A program made the translations under genes and the position numbers. This document shows, piece by piece, positions 23,387 to 36,823 of a stretch of 64,000 nt of DNA. Source of the stretch: Crotalaria pallida (taxonomy: Eukaryota; Streptophyta; Magnoliopsida; Fabales; Fabaceae); assembly GCA_037953625.1 (NCBI GenBank), contig CM075649.1, positions 89,595,290 to 89,659,289 on the forward strand, read 5' to 3'. Below the pieces are notes generated by a model. It did not search any database. It had not been told where the DNA came from and saw nothing but the letters and a program-made list of their open reading frames with translations. Numbering within the stretch: position 1 is the first letter of the stretch; every line of letters begins with the position of its first letter.

Positions 23387-25412
23387 TGCAACACCCTTAT
23401 ATTAAAATAGATTAATTACAATAATTAAGTTGATTTTGAAAATTAGGACCTGAAAATTTCGTTTTAAACTTAACGAAAATCCGACAGAGTCTCCTCTGTT
23501 TATCGGACTTTCCCAAAAATAACGTTTATAAACCTGTCAACCAGTACAGTTCAGAAAATATTTATAAACATACTAATTTAATTTTTATGCCCTGCTAATC
23601 CAATAAAACATATTCAGGACTTGCACGAATGAAATATAACAAATCCAAAGAAAACTAAATTTTATCATAATAAACAACTCTCCCTTCTAATTAATTTTAC
23701 AACACTCCACGGGGTGGAGTGTAGTCCTGCTCGGCCAATAGAATTGCAAGCTCAAACCTCAGTACCTGTGGAGATAGTAAGGAGTGAGTATTACACATAA
23801 AATGGGGAGGCAGTTTCCAAATAAGACATAATGTAACGCTAAGCCAAACACAAATAGCAATTCAATCACAACATCAAAATAAGGGACAATTCATCACAAT
23901 TCGTTTTCAAGTATTGATTAGTTCCTTGAGTCGATTTTATCTCATTATTCTTATGCATTAATCTCATATTGTCTTTCGTTCACATTTCATCATTTATCAT
24001 CACATTTCTCAACTAGTGTATTCCAGTCACGACTTTATTGCGTTCGCACCCCATGCGCGATGACGACTTACCACGTCTGGACAACACTCCCGGTTAGAAC
24101 CGGTTTGCATCACCAGGAATTTAACGCTCCTGCCAGGACTTTGGCACAACCAAGGGTCTCTCGCCCAACCAGGTCTCTATATCACCCAAAAGGCTTCACC
24201 TGATAAGCTATGCTAACATATAGTTTCCACATTCCAATATACATTCAGTTATTTAAATTCATTAACTTTTCACATTCTCAACACATTTTATGTCTTTTAT
24301 CTTGGCAGTGAATTGAGTCTTGGTGCATCGATGCCTAACAGGGATTTGTACCTAATGGGATTTTATGCCTGGTTGGGAACGTAGCCCTTGGGCATTTTGA
24401 AACACCCGGCAGGGGCACCTAGTCTACCAATGCACCAATTATCAATTCAACTGCACTTTCCATTATTATTTACTTTATACATTTTCATCATTCATTGCAT
24501 TGGATTTAAATCAACATAATGTCTCAGTCATTTCATAAATCAAGCATTCAAATCATCAACAATTATCAAATATCAAAATTAAACATATCAACTTCAATAT
24601 AAATTCCCTAAGTCATAAAATCTATTCTAACATGTGTTCTATATTATACCAACCTAAACTAACAAAAACATCTTAGCACCCATTATATACATAATGTAAA
24701 CTCAACCCCAGAGTAAGGTAATACTCACTATAACCCACTCCTTACCTTGCTTTTCCTTAGACACTTCCATTTTGCACGAACGTCCGATCATACCAGGGTC
24801 CATCGCCTACGCGCAGTGACAGGTTCTAGAGCTTCTTCGTCGTCTAGCCATATTATATAAATCAAACAATCAAATTTAATACGCCAAACCGACCCAACTC
24901 ATCAATTAAACCATCCAAGATTCCTTAGAACAAACACTTTAGAAATTTACTTTCGAGGAATTTAGGAGTGGAAATCAAAACAATTAACTTCGACATTTCG
25001 AAAATTGACAAGTATTGGGTTTGATTCAAAATCATAAAACAAAATAAGTTAACTTATTGCATTTTTGGTTTTAAAGTATTGCATCTTAAACATGTTTCCG
25101 AACCATAAAATTATTGGACTCAAGCTCATAAAAATCAAGATCATGCCCTTTTTATTAAACTAGTATAACTTCTCTTTAAAAATATATACGCTAACTTCCG
25201 AAACTTACATAATCACCGAAAATTCATTAAAGTTAATTAGTTTTAACTTCGAATCACAAAATCGCTTAAACACTAATAATTCTTTATCGAAACACCTTAA
25301 CTTTTAAAACAATTTAACAATTTATAATTATCACAAATAACATTAAAATTAGTAATAATATTAAAATTAAAACACAACATAGAGTAATTAAAAAGGTATT
25401 AGAAATATACCC

Positions 25413-26097
25413 TCAAATCCAATTTTTGAAGCAACGGACGAAGATTGGTTCAGTTTTAAAGTTCCACCCAAGTCTGATTCGAAGCATAAGGGGCCGGTCA
25501 TTGTAACGGTGACGATAACAACGTCGGTTTGCGATTCGATCTGAACGGAAGGAGGAGAGACATACAGTGGTGATGGCCGAAGCACACAAGTAGATTTCGG
25601 TGGTCGCCGGTTCGGTTCTGTGGCGGCAAAGCTTGACGGATCGCGATTCAGCCTTCACAGTGATGGTGGTCGTCGGCCTCGTGGTCCCAAGTCCACGATT
25701 CTACATTGTTGCGGGTGGCTAGGTTCGCCGGTGGCAGCAGCTCGCGAGCTCTCTCCTACAGTAGCAACGATGGCGGCGTGAAGGGAGGAGACCGGAACGA
25801 TGAACGGCAGCGACTGCAGCAGTGAGAGCGACGGTTGGCGAGTCGCGATTGCAACTCCCCTGGCTGGAGGCGGCGTGGGAGGAAGGAGGGCCGATGGTGA
25901 TGGCTGGCCAGAGGGAAAATGAATTTGAGGGAGAGATCAACATAGAAGAAGAGGGGCGGCTGAAGGAGGGTAACACGACATGGGAGGGAGATAGTGAGAA
26001 TGGAAAAGAGGGAGGAGCCTTGGGCGGCGGCTGAACAAGGGGAAAAGATGATTAGGGTTTCAACCCCCCCTTCTTTGCTTATTTTAGCCACACACAC
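25413..26097 (-). other. GC-rich, purine/pyrimidine-biased R-U5-like stretch of the D LTR
   Basis: A markedly GC-rich stretch in an AT-rich LTR, with overlapping minus-strand ORFs of Ser/Pro/Leu/His-rich composition. Both LTR copies have it, but indels shift the frames between them, so translation is unlikely. It probably corresponds to the transcribed leader (inference). Confidence 0.5.
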
Positions 26098-26424
26098 ATT
26101 TCTCTTTTTTTTTTTTTTTAAAATACATATGTAGATATAAATATACTAACATAATACAAATTGTTTTTAAACCCAAAATACTAATAGTAAGATTTAAACA
26201 TATACTTACATTTATTTATTTATGCAATCAAATCTAAATAAATACCACTAATATAACTTTAAACAATGATTAATAATATAGGGAAATTACAAAGTTAGTA
26301 ATTTGAATATTAAAACAAACTATTTATTTAATGATACATCCAAAAGCAGGGTGAAGTATGTAATGTAAAGAATATATATATTTTCCAAACAAGGTATTTT
26401 ACTTTAAATGAACCTACTTTAAAG

Positions 26425-26427
<3 letters not shown>

Positions 26428-26452
<25 letters not shown>
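26428..26452. repeat. TA microsatellite in the D LTR
   Basis: A TA run, repeated at the corresponding place in the other LTR (about 33054-33082) with a slightly different length. Confidence 0.9.
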
Positions 26453-26457
<5 letters not shown>

Positions 26458-26583
26458 GTTCAATAAAAATTAATATAAGGTACTTGATAGAAACAACCAA
26501 CACTTTAATAATTATATATAAAAATTAATCATTTAATTTGATAAACTCACAATTTATAATACAAAAGAAATCAGGATGTTACA

Positions 26584-26605
26584 ATCCTTCCCCTCAAAAA
26601 GAAAT
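26584..26605 (-). promoter_or_regulatory. Polypurine tract of D
   Basis: The minus strand reads TTTTTGAGGGGAAGGAT directly before the 3' LTR, after a TTTCGAGGACGAAATTTC phrase typical of plant gypsy elements. Confidence 0.75.
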
Positions 26606-29337
26606 TTCGTCCTCGAAATTTGATTAGTGAAAATCATAAGGTTAGGATTTAAGAATCCTTAATTATCATTCCAATCAACTTAGATAAACACAATTAAAAC
26701 CAACACTACAAATAGCACAAGAGTCTTTAAAAATCATTTATTTATCAAGAAAATAAAACCATAGCGGTAATACAATGTAATTGTAGCAAAAGAATTTCGA
26801 TGACTAGTTAAGTAAAAAGATTCTCAAATTTAAACAAAGAGGAAATCATCTTTCATAACAATGCCCAATAGAGAAATCATCGCTTGATGTACCAAATAGT
26901 AACTACAGTTAAGCCAGTTCCAAACAAAATCATCTCAATTCTCAAAACTGAAAAATAATTTTAACATTTTGCAAGTAATGGTTATTGAAAGGGTATTTTG
27001 ACTCTGTCATAAATGTAAAATGATTCCAAATCTCAAAGAGGCAATATCAAATATAATACAAAGTAGGAGCTTTAAAAATTCAATCAGTCTAAACAAAATC
27101 AGCATTATTCACATGGTTTAAATTCGGATAACAATTTCAGCACCTAAAATGGTACAATATCTGAAAATCTTACTGAGAAATATTTTTGGTAAGAAAAACA
27201 CAATTCACTTGCACGTCCAAATGTGGTTTTAATTATGTAAAAGCTTGAAACAGGAAGAGTGTCACACCTCTTCTCTACAAGAATAAAGCATATAATAAAA
27301 TCTATGTAGAAATTTAAATCCCAAAAAGATAAGAATTAGAAATCATGACTCAACCAATAGTGTGTCATTTTCTTAAATGAATGTCAATTTAAATTACAAG
27401 GAGAAAAACTGAAACCTGAAAAGAATTAAAAATTCGTTAAACTAGTGTTCAAAAACATTTTCCTGGCATGATAGTTTTGGGAAACTTCTTGTAATAAACT
27501 AAAAACTAATATAATAGGTTGGCATTGGCCAATACTAATATATAAAAAAAATTCATGAGAAATATGTTAAGCAAGAAAAGCTATTGGTTGAAACTGATTT
27601 AACAATTTGCGTTCAAAAGACATAACCAATGGCTCAAAATCCAAGATTTCATCATTTTTAAACACAGGTGCATGCAGTCATGCAAAATCAGGGAACAAAT
27701 TTATTAAAATCAAAAAGTCAACAAATCCAGCTTGCATTTTACATAAACTCTAAAATAGCAATTCAGAAAAATTAAGATCATAGAGACTGAAACAAAAAGA
27801 AATCCACAAGCAAGAAGGGCTAACTATATCGAAGTGTAAGAGGTAAATCATTGACAAATAGAGTAAATTGCCATCTTAACAAACGTGTTCTTTCAAGTGG
27901 GTTGGAAACAAGATAGTAGACTTTGAGGACGTAAAAACAACGAATCTTCAAAGTCCATAATCAAATAAAATTATATTCAATAAAATCAAATATTTGACAC
28001 TTCGTCAAAGCAAAACTTAAACAAGTGTGTTGGAAAAAGAAAAACATATGTATATATATTAGGCTTTCGTAAATTATATAATATGCTTTATGAGGAGTTT
28101 CATGGAGTAAGCAAAATGAACCATTCAATGAGACCCTCATTGGAGGAAGGGATCACGTATGCAGATTCAGAAAATCCTATTCGGCTGGGAAAAACAATTA
28201 TCTAAGCATAGGATTCGCTATTACTAAACAACCCAACTAGCATATACATAGCACATTCAAGACATATAACGAAATCATATCATATAAATTCACTTTTATT
28301 TGAAATTTGGCATACTTCACATGCAGGTATTCAAAGGAAACATATCCGAAAATTAGTTCAAAATGAGTTCGGGAGGTATGATTTCCATTATTTGCCCGAA
28401 AGCCCAAAAACCGGAAAAATTACATGGCTGTAATAAAAATGCATTTATGAAAAATACCAATTCAATTCCCAACACCATGTAAATTTATAGGTAGTGTCCC
28501 TACATATAAAAGAACAATGTGGTAAATTTTCAGGTCGATCGGAGTTCATCGGGTTCAGTTTTAACCCCGCGACCACTTTGTCAAAAACACCGTTAACATC
28601 GGGGGCTGAACCCAAATTGGGTTTATTTAAAATAGTAAACAATTCCAAATGACCTCAAAATTTACAGGGACACCAGATATACTTAGCCCAAGGTTTTTTA
28701 AAATTTTCAAACCGATCGGAGCACGTTAGACTCGATTTTTCCCCTTGCATTCGCAGTGTCGGAGGCACCAGAATTGTCGGGTCTGATTGTGAAAAAGCAT
28801 TTATTTAAGATACTAACTTGCTCCAAACAACTTGAACTTTTACACACAACATGGATTCGAACTTGGGATTCTCACATAAATTTTTTTTTTCCATGACATT
28901 TTGAGCATCCTGAGCCCGAAAATGAATTTAACTTTATATGAAAAACCCCAATTTCCCAACAAACACTTTAAAACCCAAAGATTCAAATAAAAAGCCATTG
29001 GTTTTCAAATCACATGCAACCTTCAGATATCATGATATTACTTAGTACACAAACACATGGTTCATTTCCCTTAGACTTTCACAAAACTTCCAAAATAATT
29101 TTTTTTTTTTCGGAACTTAAAGGTGGAATAATTATATCTACCAATAGGTATTTATATTTGAGGTGATCAGTCTCAAATATACATACATTAGTGATACAAT
29201 TATTCTCATGTCGCCTAGGTTTCTAGTTAGGCGACTCTTAGTTCCCGGACTTCATGCCAAGTTCAAAAATACCAAAGTCTTGAGTTGTGTTGTTACATTT
29301 AGAAGTGGCTCACTTGGTTCAAGACTAAAGATTAATT
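26606..29337 (-). other. Non-coding interior of element D
   Basis: About 2.7 kb with no ORF longer than about 70 codons and no gag or pol motif in any frame. No further structure was recognised. Confidence 0.65.
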
Positions 29338-29382
29338 TCTCCCGGTGGGGTAGCAACTTAGTGCTCTAGCCCGTTGGGGTAT
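29338..29382 (-). promoter_or_regulatory. Conserved leader block of D
   Basis: The plus strand reads CCCGGTGGGGTAGCAACTT, then GTGCTCTAGCCCGTTGGGGT after a short link. Almost the same block is in E at 42212-42256. It contains an imperfect direct repeat (CCCGGTGGGGTA, CCCGTTGGGGTA). It lies about 600 nt 3' of the D primer site on the minus strand. Confidence 0.6.
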
Positions 29383-29906
29383 CTCGTTTCTTTAATCTCG
29401 TCATTCGTCCATTTCTAAATATGAAACATTCATTTTCACAAGATTTCGGGTTTTGCTTGGTAAATCTCAAATCAATTTATTAAAAGCAACACATCAAGAC
29501 ACATCAAGTCAAACACTAAGCATTTAGACACCTATCAAGTCAAATCAAACACTTAGCATGCATCATAATAATCACAACATAATTTTATTTTCATTAAACA
29601 AACTCCTATCCTATTTATTCATGAAATGGCCGAATGCATCCAAGCAAGAAATTATTATGGGTGTGCTCAAAATCGGAATCAAGCTAAGCCCTTATCATGC
29701 CTCAACTCTAACACTAGTCTAGGACCAAATATTTCAATCAAAATATAACTCAGTCAAGTCTAGCAAATGCACACATCATCATTAGCACTTACAAAATATC
29801 AATTAGTGCAATGGGCCAAATGCAAAAAATTCAAGGAAATGCAAATGCATAACCATTCCTATTATGACTCTAGCAATACACTAGAATAAACTGCTACTAA
29901 CTATAA

Positions 29907-29927
29907 GTTACTCGCTTGGTGAGTAAG
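29907..29927 (-). promoter_or_regulatory. Conserved stem-loop 3' of the primer site (D)
   Basis: The same hairpin as in B and E, with the outermost pair mismatched (6-bp stem TTACTC / GAGTAA, loop ACCAAGC on the minus strand). Confidence 0.65.
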
Positions 29928-29965
29928 CACAGGAGATGTGAGTCCACACTCCATAGGCCGAGGGA

Positions 29966-29982
29966 AACTGCTCTGATACCAT
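29966..29982 (-). promoter_or_regulatory. Primer binding site of D (initiator tRNA-Met)
   Basis: The minus strand reads TGGTATCAGAGCAGTTT, three bases from the 5' LTR edge at 29986. Confidence 0.9.
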
Positions 29983-29985
29983 AAA

Positions 29986-32900
29986 TGCAACACCCTTATA
30001 TTAAAATAGATTAATTACAATAATTAAGTTGATTTTGAAAATTAGGACCTGAAAATTTTGTTTTAAACTTAACGAAAATCCGACAGAGTCTCCTCTGTTT
30101 ATCGGACTTTCCCAAAAATAACGTTTATAAACCTGTCAACCAGTACAGTTCATAAAATATTTATAAACATACTAATTTAATTTTTATGCCCTGCTAATCC
30201 AATAAAACATATTCAGGGCTTGCACGAATGAAATATAACAAATCCAAAGAAAACTAAATTTTATCATAATAAAAAACTCTCCCTTCTAATTAATTTTACA
30301 ACACTCCACGGGGTGGAGTGTAGTCCTGCTCGGCCAATAGAATTGCAAGCTCAAACCTCAGTACCTGTGGAGATAGTAAGGAGTGAGTATTACACATAAA
30401 ATGGGGAGGCAGTTTCCAAATAAGACATAATGTAACGCTAAGCCAAACACAAATAGCAATTCAATCACAACATCAAAATAAGGGACAATTCATCACAATT
30501 CGTTTTCAAGTATTCATTAGTTCCTTGACTCAATTTTATCTCATTATTCTTATGCATTAATCTCATAATGTCTTTCGTTCACATTTCATCATTTATCATC
30601 ACATTTCTCAACTAGTGTATTCCAGTCACGACTTTATTGCGTTCGCACCCCATGCGCGATGACGACTTACCACGTCTGGACAACACTCCCGATTAGAACC
30701 GGTTTGCATCACCAGGAATTTAACGCTCCTGCCAGGACTTTGGCACAACCAAGGGTCTCTCGCCCAACCAGGTCTCTATATCACCCAAAAGGCTTCACCT
30801 GTTAAGCTATGCTAACATATAGTTTCCACATTCCAATATACATTCAGTTATTTAAATTCATTAACTTTTCACATTCTCAACACATTTTATGTCTTTTATC
30901 TTGGCAGTGAATTGAGTCTTGGTGCATCGATGCCTAACAGGGATTTGTACCTAATGGGATTTTATGCCTGGTTGGGAACGTAGCCCTTGGGCATTTTGAA
31001 ACACCCGGCAGGGGCACCTAGTCTACCAATGCACCAATTCTCAATTCAACTTCACTTTCCATTATTATTTACTTTATACATTTTCATCATTCATTGCATT
31101 GGATTTAAATCAACATAATGTCTCAGTCATTTCATAAATCAAGCATTCAAATCATCAACAATTATCAAATATCAAAATTAAACATATCAACTTCAATATA
31201 AATTCCCTAAGTCATAAAATCTATTCTAACATGTGTTCTATATTATACCAACCTAAACTAACACAAACATCTTAGCACCCATTATATACATAATGTAAAC
31301 TCAACCCCAGAGTAAGGTAATACTCACTATAACCCACTCCTTACCTTCCTTTTCCTTAGACACTTCCATTTTGCACGAACGTCCGATCATACCAGGGTCC
31401 ATCGCCTACGCGCAGTGACAGGTTCTAGAGCTTCTTCGTCGTCTAGCCATATTATATAAATCAAACAATCAAATTTAATACGCCAAACCGACCCAACTCA
31501 TCAATTAAACCATCCAAGATTCCTTAGAACAAACACTTTAGAAATTTACTTTCGAGGAATTTAGGAGTGGAAATCAAAACAATTAACTTCGACATTTCGA
31601 AAATTGACAAGTATTGGGTTTGATTCAAAATCATAAAACAAAATAAGTTAACTTATTGCATTTTTGGTTTTAAAGTATTGCATCTTAAACATGTTTCCGA
31701 ACCATAAAATTATTGGACTCAAGCTCATAAAAATCAAGATCATGCCCTTTTTATTAAACTAGTATAACTTCTCTTTAAAAATATATACGCTAACTTCCGA
31801 AACTTACATAATCACCGAAAATTCATTAAAGTTAATTAGTTTTAACTTCGAATCACAAAATCGCTTAAACACTAATAATTCTTTATCGAAACACCTTAAC
31901 TTTTAAAACAATTTAACAATTTATAATTATCACAAATAACATTAAAATTAGTAATAATATTAAAATTAAAACACAACATAGAGTAATTAAAAAGGTATTA
32001 GAAATATACCCTGACGGACGAAGATTGGTTCAGTTTTAAAGTTCCACCCAAGTCTGATTCGAAGCATAAGGGGCCGGTCATTGTAACGGTGACGATAACA
32101 ACGTCGGTTTGCGATTCGATCTGAACGGAAGGAGGAGAGACATACAGTGGTGATGGCCGAAGCACACAAGTAGATTTCGGTGGTCGCCGGTTCGGTTCTG
32201 TGGCGGCAAAGCTTGACGGATCGCGATTCAGCCTTCACAGTGATGGTGGTCGTCGGCCTCGTGGTCCCAAGTCCACGATTCTACATTGTTGCGGGTGGCT
32301 AGGTTCGCCGGTGGCAGCAGCTCGCGAGCTCTCTCCTACAGTAGCAACGATGGCGGCGTGAAGGGAGGAGACCGGAACGATGAACGGCAGCGACTGCAGC
32401 AGTGAGAGCGACGGTTCCAAGAATGGAGGGAGGCGAGTCGCGATTGCAACTCCCCTGGCTGGCGGCGGCGTATTGAAGCAGAGACAAGGAGAGTGAGACG
32501 CGGTGTGGGAGGAAGGAGGGCCGATGGTGATGGCTGGTCAGAGGGAAAACGAATTTGAGGGAGAGATCAACATAGAAGAAGAGGGGCGGCTGAAGGAGGG
32601 TAACACGACATGGGAGGGAGATAGTGAGAATGGAAAAGAGGGAGGAGCCTTGGGCGGCGGCTGAACAAGGGGAAAAGATGATTAGGGTTTCAACCCCCCC
32701 TTCTTTGCTTATTTTAGCCACACACACATTTCTCTTTTTTTTTTTTTTTAAAATACATATGTAGATATAAATATACTAACATAATACAAATTGTTTTTAA
32801 ACCCAAAATACTAATAGTAAGATTTAAACATATACTTACATTTATTTATTTATGCAATCAAATCTAAATAAATACCACTAATATAACTTTAAACAATGAT

Positions 32901-33054
32901 TAATAATATAGGGAAATTACAAAGTTAGTAATTTGAATATTAAAACAAACTATTTATTTAATGATACATCCAAAAGCAGGGTGAAGTATGTAATGTAAAG
33001 AATATATATATTTTTCAAACAAGGTATTTTACTTTAAATGAACCTACTTTAAAG

Positions 33055-33087
<33 letters not shown>

Positions 33088-33213
33088 GTTCAATAAAAAT
33101 TAATATAAGGTACTTGATAGAAACAACCAACACTTTAATAATTATATATAAAAATTAATCATTTAATTTGATAAACTCACAATTTATAATACAAAAGAAA
33201 TCAGGATGTTACA
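29986..33213 (-). repeat. 5' LTR of element D
   Basis: 3,228 bp; partner of 23387-26583. It is next to the primer site on the minus strand, so it is the 5' LTR although it lies on the right. Confidence 0.92.
30365..31344 (-). other. Putative LTR-internal intron of D
   Basis: On the minus strand the donor is GAAG|GTAAGG and the acceptor is CTCCACAG|GTAC, 980 bp apart. The other LTR has the same arrangement at 23766-24745. Flanking exon phrases match those of B and E. Confidence 0.5.
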
Positions 33214-33218
33214 TGTTT

Positions 33219-33573
33219 GATGTCTGGGGTATAAATTTCATGGGCCCCTTTCCTGTTTCTTTTGGTTTTTATTATATCTTACTTGTTGTGGATTATGTAT
33301 CCAAATGGGTAGAAGCTAAGGCCACCAGGACTAATGATGCTCAGGTTGTTGTAGATTTTGTCAGGTCTAATATCCTTTGCAGGTTAGGCATACCTAGAGC
33401 CATAGTCAGTGATCAAGGCACACACTTTTGCAATAGATCCATGCAAGCTTTGCTCAAGAAGTATGGGGTTGTGCACAAAGTTTCTACACCCTATCACCCC
33501 TAAACCAATGGGCAAGATGAGATTTCAAACAGAGAGATCAAGCGGATTTTGGAGAAGATGGAGAAGCCTAATA
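33219..33573 (+). pseudogene. Integrase core of element A
   Basis: The frame resumes after element D with the integrase catalytic core (FMGPFPVSFGFYYILLVVDYVSKWVEA, IVSDQGTHF). The first catalytic Asp of the usual WGIDF motif is Asn here (AAT at 33234-33236). A TAA at 33501-33503 stands where YHPQTNG is normal. The sequence is cut by element E after AGAAAG and resumes at 45280. Confidence 0.92.
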
Positions 33574-33921
33574 GAAAGTGTAACATCCCTAAATTTAATC
33601 CCTAGTATAATTATAAGTTTTATCAGATTAAATATATGTTTCTTAAAAATCAATTATTTAGTTGTGTATTTTTATAAAAATACATTATGTTAATTACGAA
33701 AATATATTTCATTTCTTTTATGTTCTAAAGTAAATTCATTTAAAATAGTTATCCCATATCAAAAAAAAATATACACTTTATGTGTTTTACTTTACTTGTG
33801 ATATATTTCATATGGAAATATTTTATTGGAAATACTATAAGTTTCTGACTTTAGATTTTACTCTAGTGTTTAAAAATTGATTATGGGTATTTTGAGTTTT
33901 AAAATAAAAGAATAAGTAAAT

Positions 33922-34575
33922 ATGTGTGGGTATGTGTTTAAAAAAAAAAAAAAGAAAACGTGTTGTGCTGAATGTTCCTTAACCCTATCCTCTTCTTCTT
34001 CTTCGTGGGTTGCCGCCGACCCTAGATTTCCCCCCCTCCCTCATCTCCTTTCTTCTTCTAATGTCCAGCCATCACCCTCCCCATTTCTCTCTCCCCCGCC
34101 GACTTTGCCACCATCCGGCCGCCATCGCCACTGTCGTGAGGGGAGGCTCACGAATCGCACGCTGGCATTCGTTCATCCCTCTCTCTCACCTCACGCCGGT
34201 CTCTCTCTTTTCGTCGCTGCCTCAACCACGACATCGCCATGCTCGCGCCCTTCTCTGCTGACGAAACTGTACGCTCACGCCGTCCTCCCTCTCCTCCCGA
34301 CGCGAGCCTCCACCGTGAGAAGAAGCTCGATCCGCTGCTGCTGGACGCCGTCGTCGAACCAGCCAGCGCCGTCCTTGGTCTTTTCTTCCTCGCGAATCGT
34401 CCTTCCTTGTGCCGCCGTGGACGCCTCCACGACTGGGGGAGACGAGATGTACTTGCAGCGAACTAGCCACAGCCTTCGCCTCCTATTTGCGCCGGCGACA
34501 GCCACCACTGGCCAAACCGCTGCCGCCTCTTCGGTGCTCTTTGCTTGCTGCTGTGCCGTGAACCGTTCGGGTTGA
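33922..34575 (+). other. GC-rich Ser/Pro/Arg-rich open stretch in the E LTR
   Basis: An open frame of 217 codons in a GC-rich stretch. The inverted copy (38697-39347) stays open for 216 codons at high similarity. Composition is low-complexity (Ser, Pro, Leu, Arg) with no domain, and long ORFs occur in several frames, as GC-rich DNA gives by chance. It is most likely the transcribed leader rather than a gene. Confidence 0.4.
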
Positions 34576-36553
34576 GATCGACCGAACCGGTCTTAGTCCT
34601 TGCTGCTTCAAAAATCCGATGTTGAGGGTAAATACCTAATTCCTTTTATTTATTGTGTGTGTTTTAATAATAATATTAATAATATTGGTAGTAATTATTT
34701 AGTGTTAAATTGTTTTGGAAAGTTAGTGTTTTGAAAACCTCATTATTGTTTTGGGAAATTTGATGGTATTATGATTCTGTGTTTAAGATTAATATATTGT
34801 TGATAATAACTCAATTAGTTGCTTTGACTTGTTGTAATACCGGGTTAATGATTATGTCGAAAGATTAGTTTTTAAAAGTGTTTTTTTGTGAAATGCGTTG
34901 GGTTCCTAAGTAATTGAGTTGTAGGTTAGTCGGGCTGGATTGTCCCTAACTAACAATACACCAATTAAATAGGAATTCGATATATGTTCGACATACGTTA
35001 ATTCGGGTTAAAGGTTTTGACTTTGATTTCGAATTGAAAGGAAGTGGGATTGCCTGAACGTTAGAAACGTAATTTGAACTTATTTTGGATTGAGGCATTT
35101 CCTTTTAATTCGGAATTAATAGTGTCAAGTAAAATTAACATTTGATTTTGTGAATTATTATCAAAGTTACGTGATTTTGGTTTGTTTTGAAAGATTATAC
35201 AAGTTCTGAAAGTTAAGGTCTTTTTAATAAAGAATCGTACTATTTTATCGAGACATAATGATTTTAAGTTTAATTTCCATTTGACTTGGGTTTATGAATT
35301 ACGTTCAAACAATCTTTTGATTTGATAATCTGTCAAAATATGATATGTTGATATTTATCAGTTTGGTGATTTCGAAGAAGTTTGTTTTGATTTCCAGATA
35401 TAAACTCCCTATCACGTAAAGTTTGAAAGTATTTGTTTTAAATATGTTTTTGACGTGTTTCCACCTTGAGATTAGCTTGCTAACTTAGATTAAAATCTGT
35501 TTTTGAGAACATCAAAGGACTCCCCTTTTTGTTAATCTACTTCACGTGTAACGTGTAAGGAAATGTGTATTTTTATAACGTATTAAATCAAACCACAAAT
35601 CCAATGCCGATATTGGTTTAGTAAATAAAAGCGTCTTTGTGGTTGTTTATCTATTGTCTATGAGTAGGCCTTGGTGCATTATATTGATTTTATATATTAT
35701 GATTAGACGACGAAGGAGCTTGAGAACTTGTCGCCACGTGTAAGCAATGGGCTAAGATACTCTTGGACAGTGTCGCACAAAAAGGAGCGTGTCTTTGGAA
35801 AAGCAAGGTAAGGGGGTGGATTATAGTGAGCATTGGTTGATCTAAGATTGGGTATCCCTATGGTTATAGTGATTTTCTAGGAGTTATGTGTTTATAAAAA
35901 CTAAGGGTAGAATCTTGGATAGTAAATTTAGGAAATGGTAAACATAGTAGAAATGCATCTACGAATTATAAATAATAAAGGGAAAGTAAGGTGGAATGTA
36001 AATGTGAAGGTTTATGACTATTGTGCTATAATGTTATGTAAAGACTTGGCAAATGGTTATGATTATTGATGATAGAATATTTATTTGTGATTATTTCAAA
36101 ATGACAATATGGATAGTGTGCATTATGTGTTTATTGAATTTGGAATGGATTATGATGTTGATTGTCGATAATAAGTGTGTATTTGTGGTTATTTGAAAGG
36201 AGTAATCTTTATGTACTTGAAGTAATTGAAACGAGTTATAAATATACTTAATTGTGATTATTGAGGGTATGGTGGTTATGCTTATAATAAATGGACTGGG
36301 GTTTAAATGTAAGACTACATGCGAAAGTTGAGGGTTACGTGTACTATAGTGTTATATGAATGTTGCTGGGATTTTAGATTGTGGACCATAATGATTGGAA
36401 TGGTTTATGTTTATACATATTGTGATTATTATTGGAATTGTGTTGATGGTTATAATTAATGGACTGGCCTGTTGATTGATTAATAATGGTAAAGGTAACT
36501 AAAGTGGAAATTGATCAGTGGGGCCCAGAACACTAGGTACCCGGCTAGGTGTT

Positions 36554-36619
36554 CCAATTACCTGTTAGGGCCAATTACCTGCCAGGCCAATTACCCATCA
36601 GGCCAAACCGCCCTGTAGG
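36554..36619 (+). repeat. Short tandem repeat in the E LTR, 16-17 bp unit
   Basis: Four diverged units of the form CCAATTACCTGCCAGG follow one another. The D LTRs have related short units (30931-30976, minus strand). Confidence 0.7.
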
Positions 36620-36823
36620 CGCCGGGTGACCCACAGGATCAATTTTCCACATCAATAATTTGATTAAATAATGGAATGGTAAAAATGTACATAGTCCTAC
36701 AGGTTATGGTCTGGATGGGTGTAAAGTCCTGGGCAGGTGTTTCAAGTCCCTAGACAGGTGTGCCAATTACCTAGCGGGTAACCAAAATCCTAGTGGTGTA
36801 CAATTAAAAAGGAAAAAGGGAAA

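Larger units (their letters stand above)
23387..26583 (-). repeat. 3' LTR of element D
   Basis: 3,197 bp, nearly identical to 29986-33213. It keeps about 20 bases at 25413-25432 that the other copy lacks, and lacks short pieces seen at about 32416-32430 and 32470-32505. A putative intron lies at 23766-24745. Confidence 0.92.
23387..33213 (-). mobile_element. Element D: large non-coding LTR retrotransposon derivative (LARD-like)
   Basis: TGTTT is duplicated at 23382-23386 and 33214-33218. On the minus strand the element starts TGTAACATCC and ends GGGTGTTGCA. LTRs are 29986-33213 (5') and 23387-26583 (3'). The primer site, leader hairpin and polypurine tract are all on the minus strand. The 3.4-kb interior has no gag or pol. 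It joins exactly to the pol frame of A on both sides. Confidence 0.92.

Noticed and set aside
25413..26097. Minus-strand ORFs of 81-113 codons in the D LTR
   Set aside because: Indels between the two LTR copies shift the frames, which is not expected for a used protein.
28445..28648. A 67-codon minus-strand ORF in the interior of D
   Set aside because: Isolated, with no domain and no counterpart in E.
33922..34575. A 217-codon protein gene in the E LTR
   Set aside because: Low-complexity composition, open frames in several phases and placement in the LTR leader argue for GC-rich non-coding DNA. It is kept only as a compositional feature.
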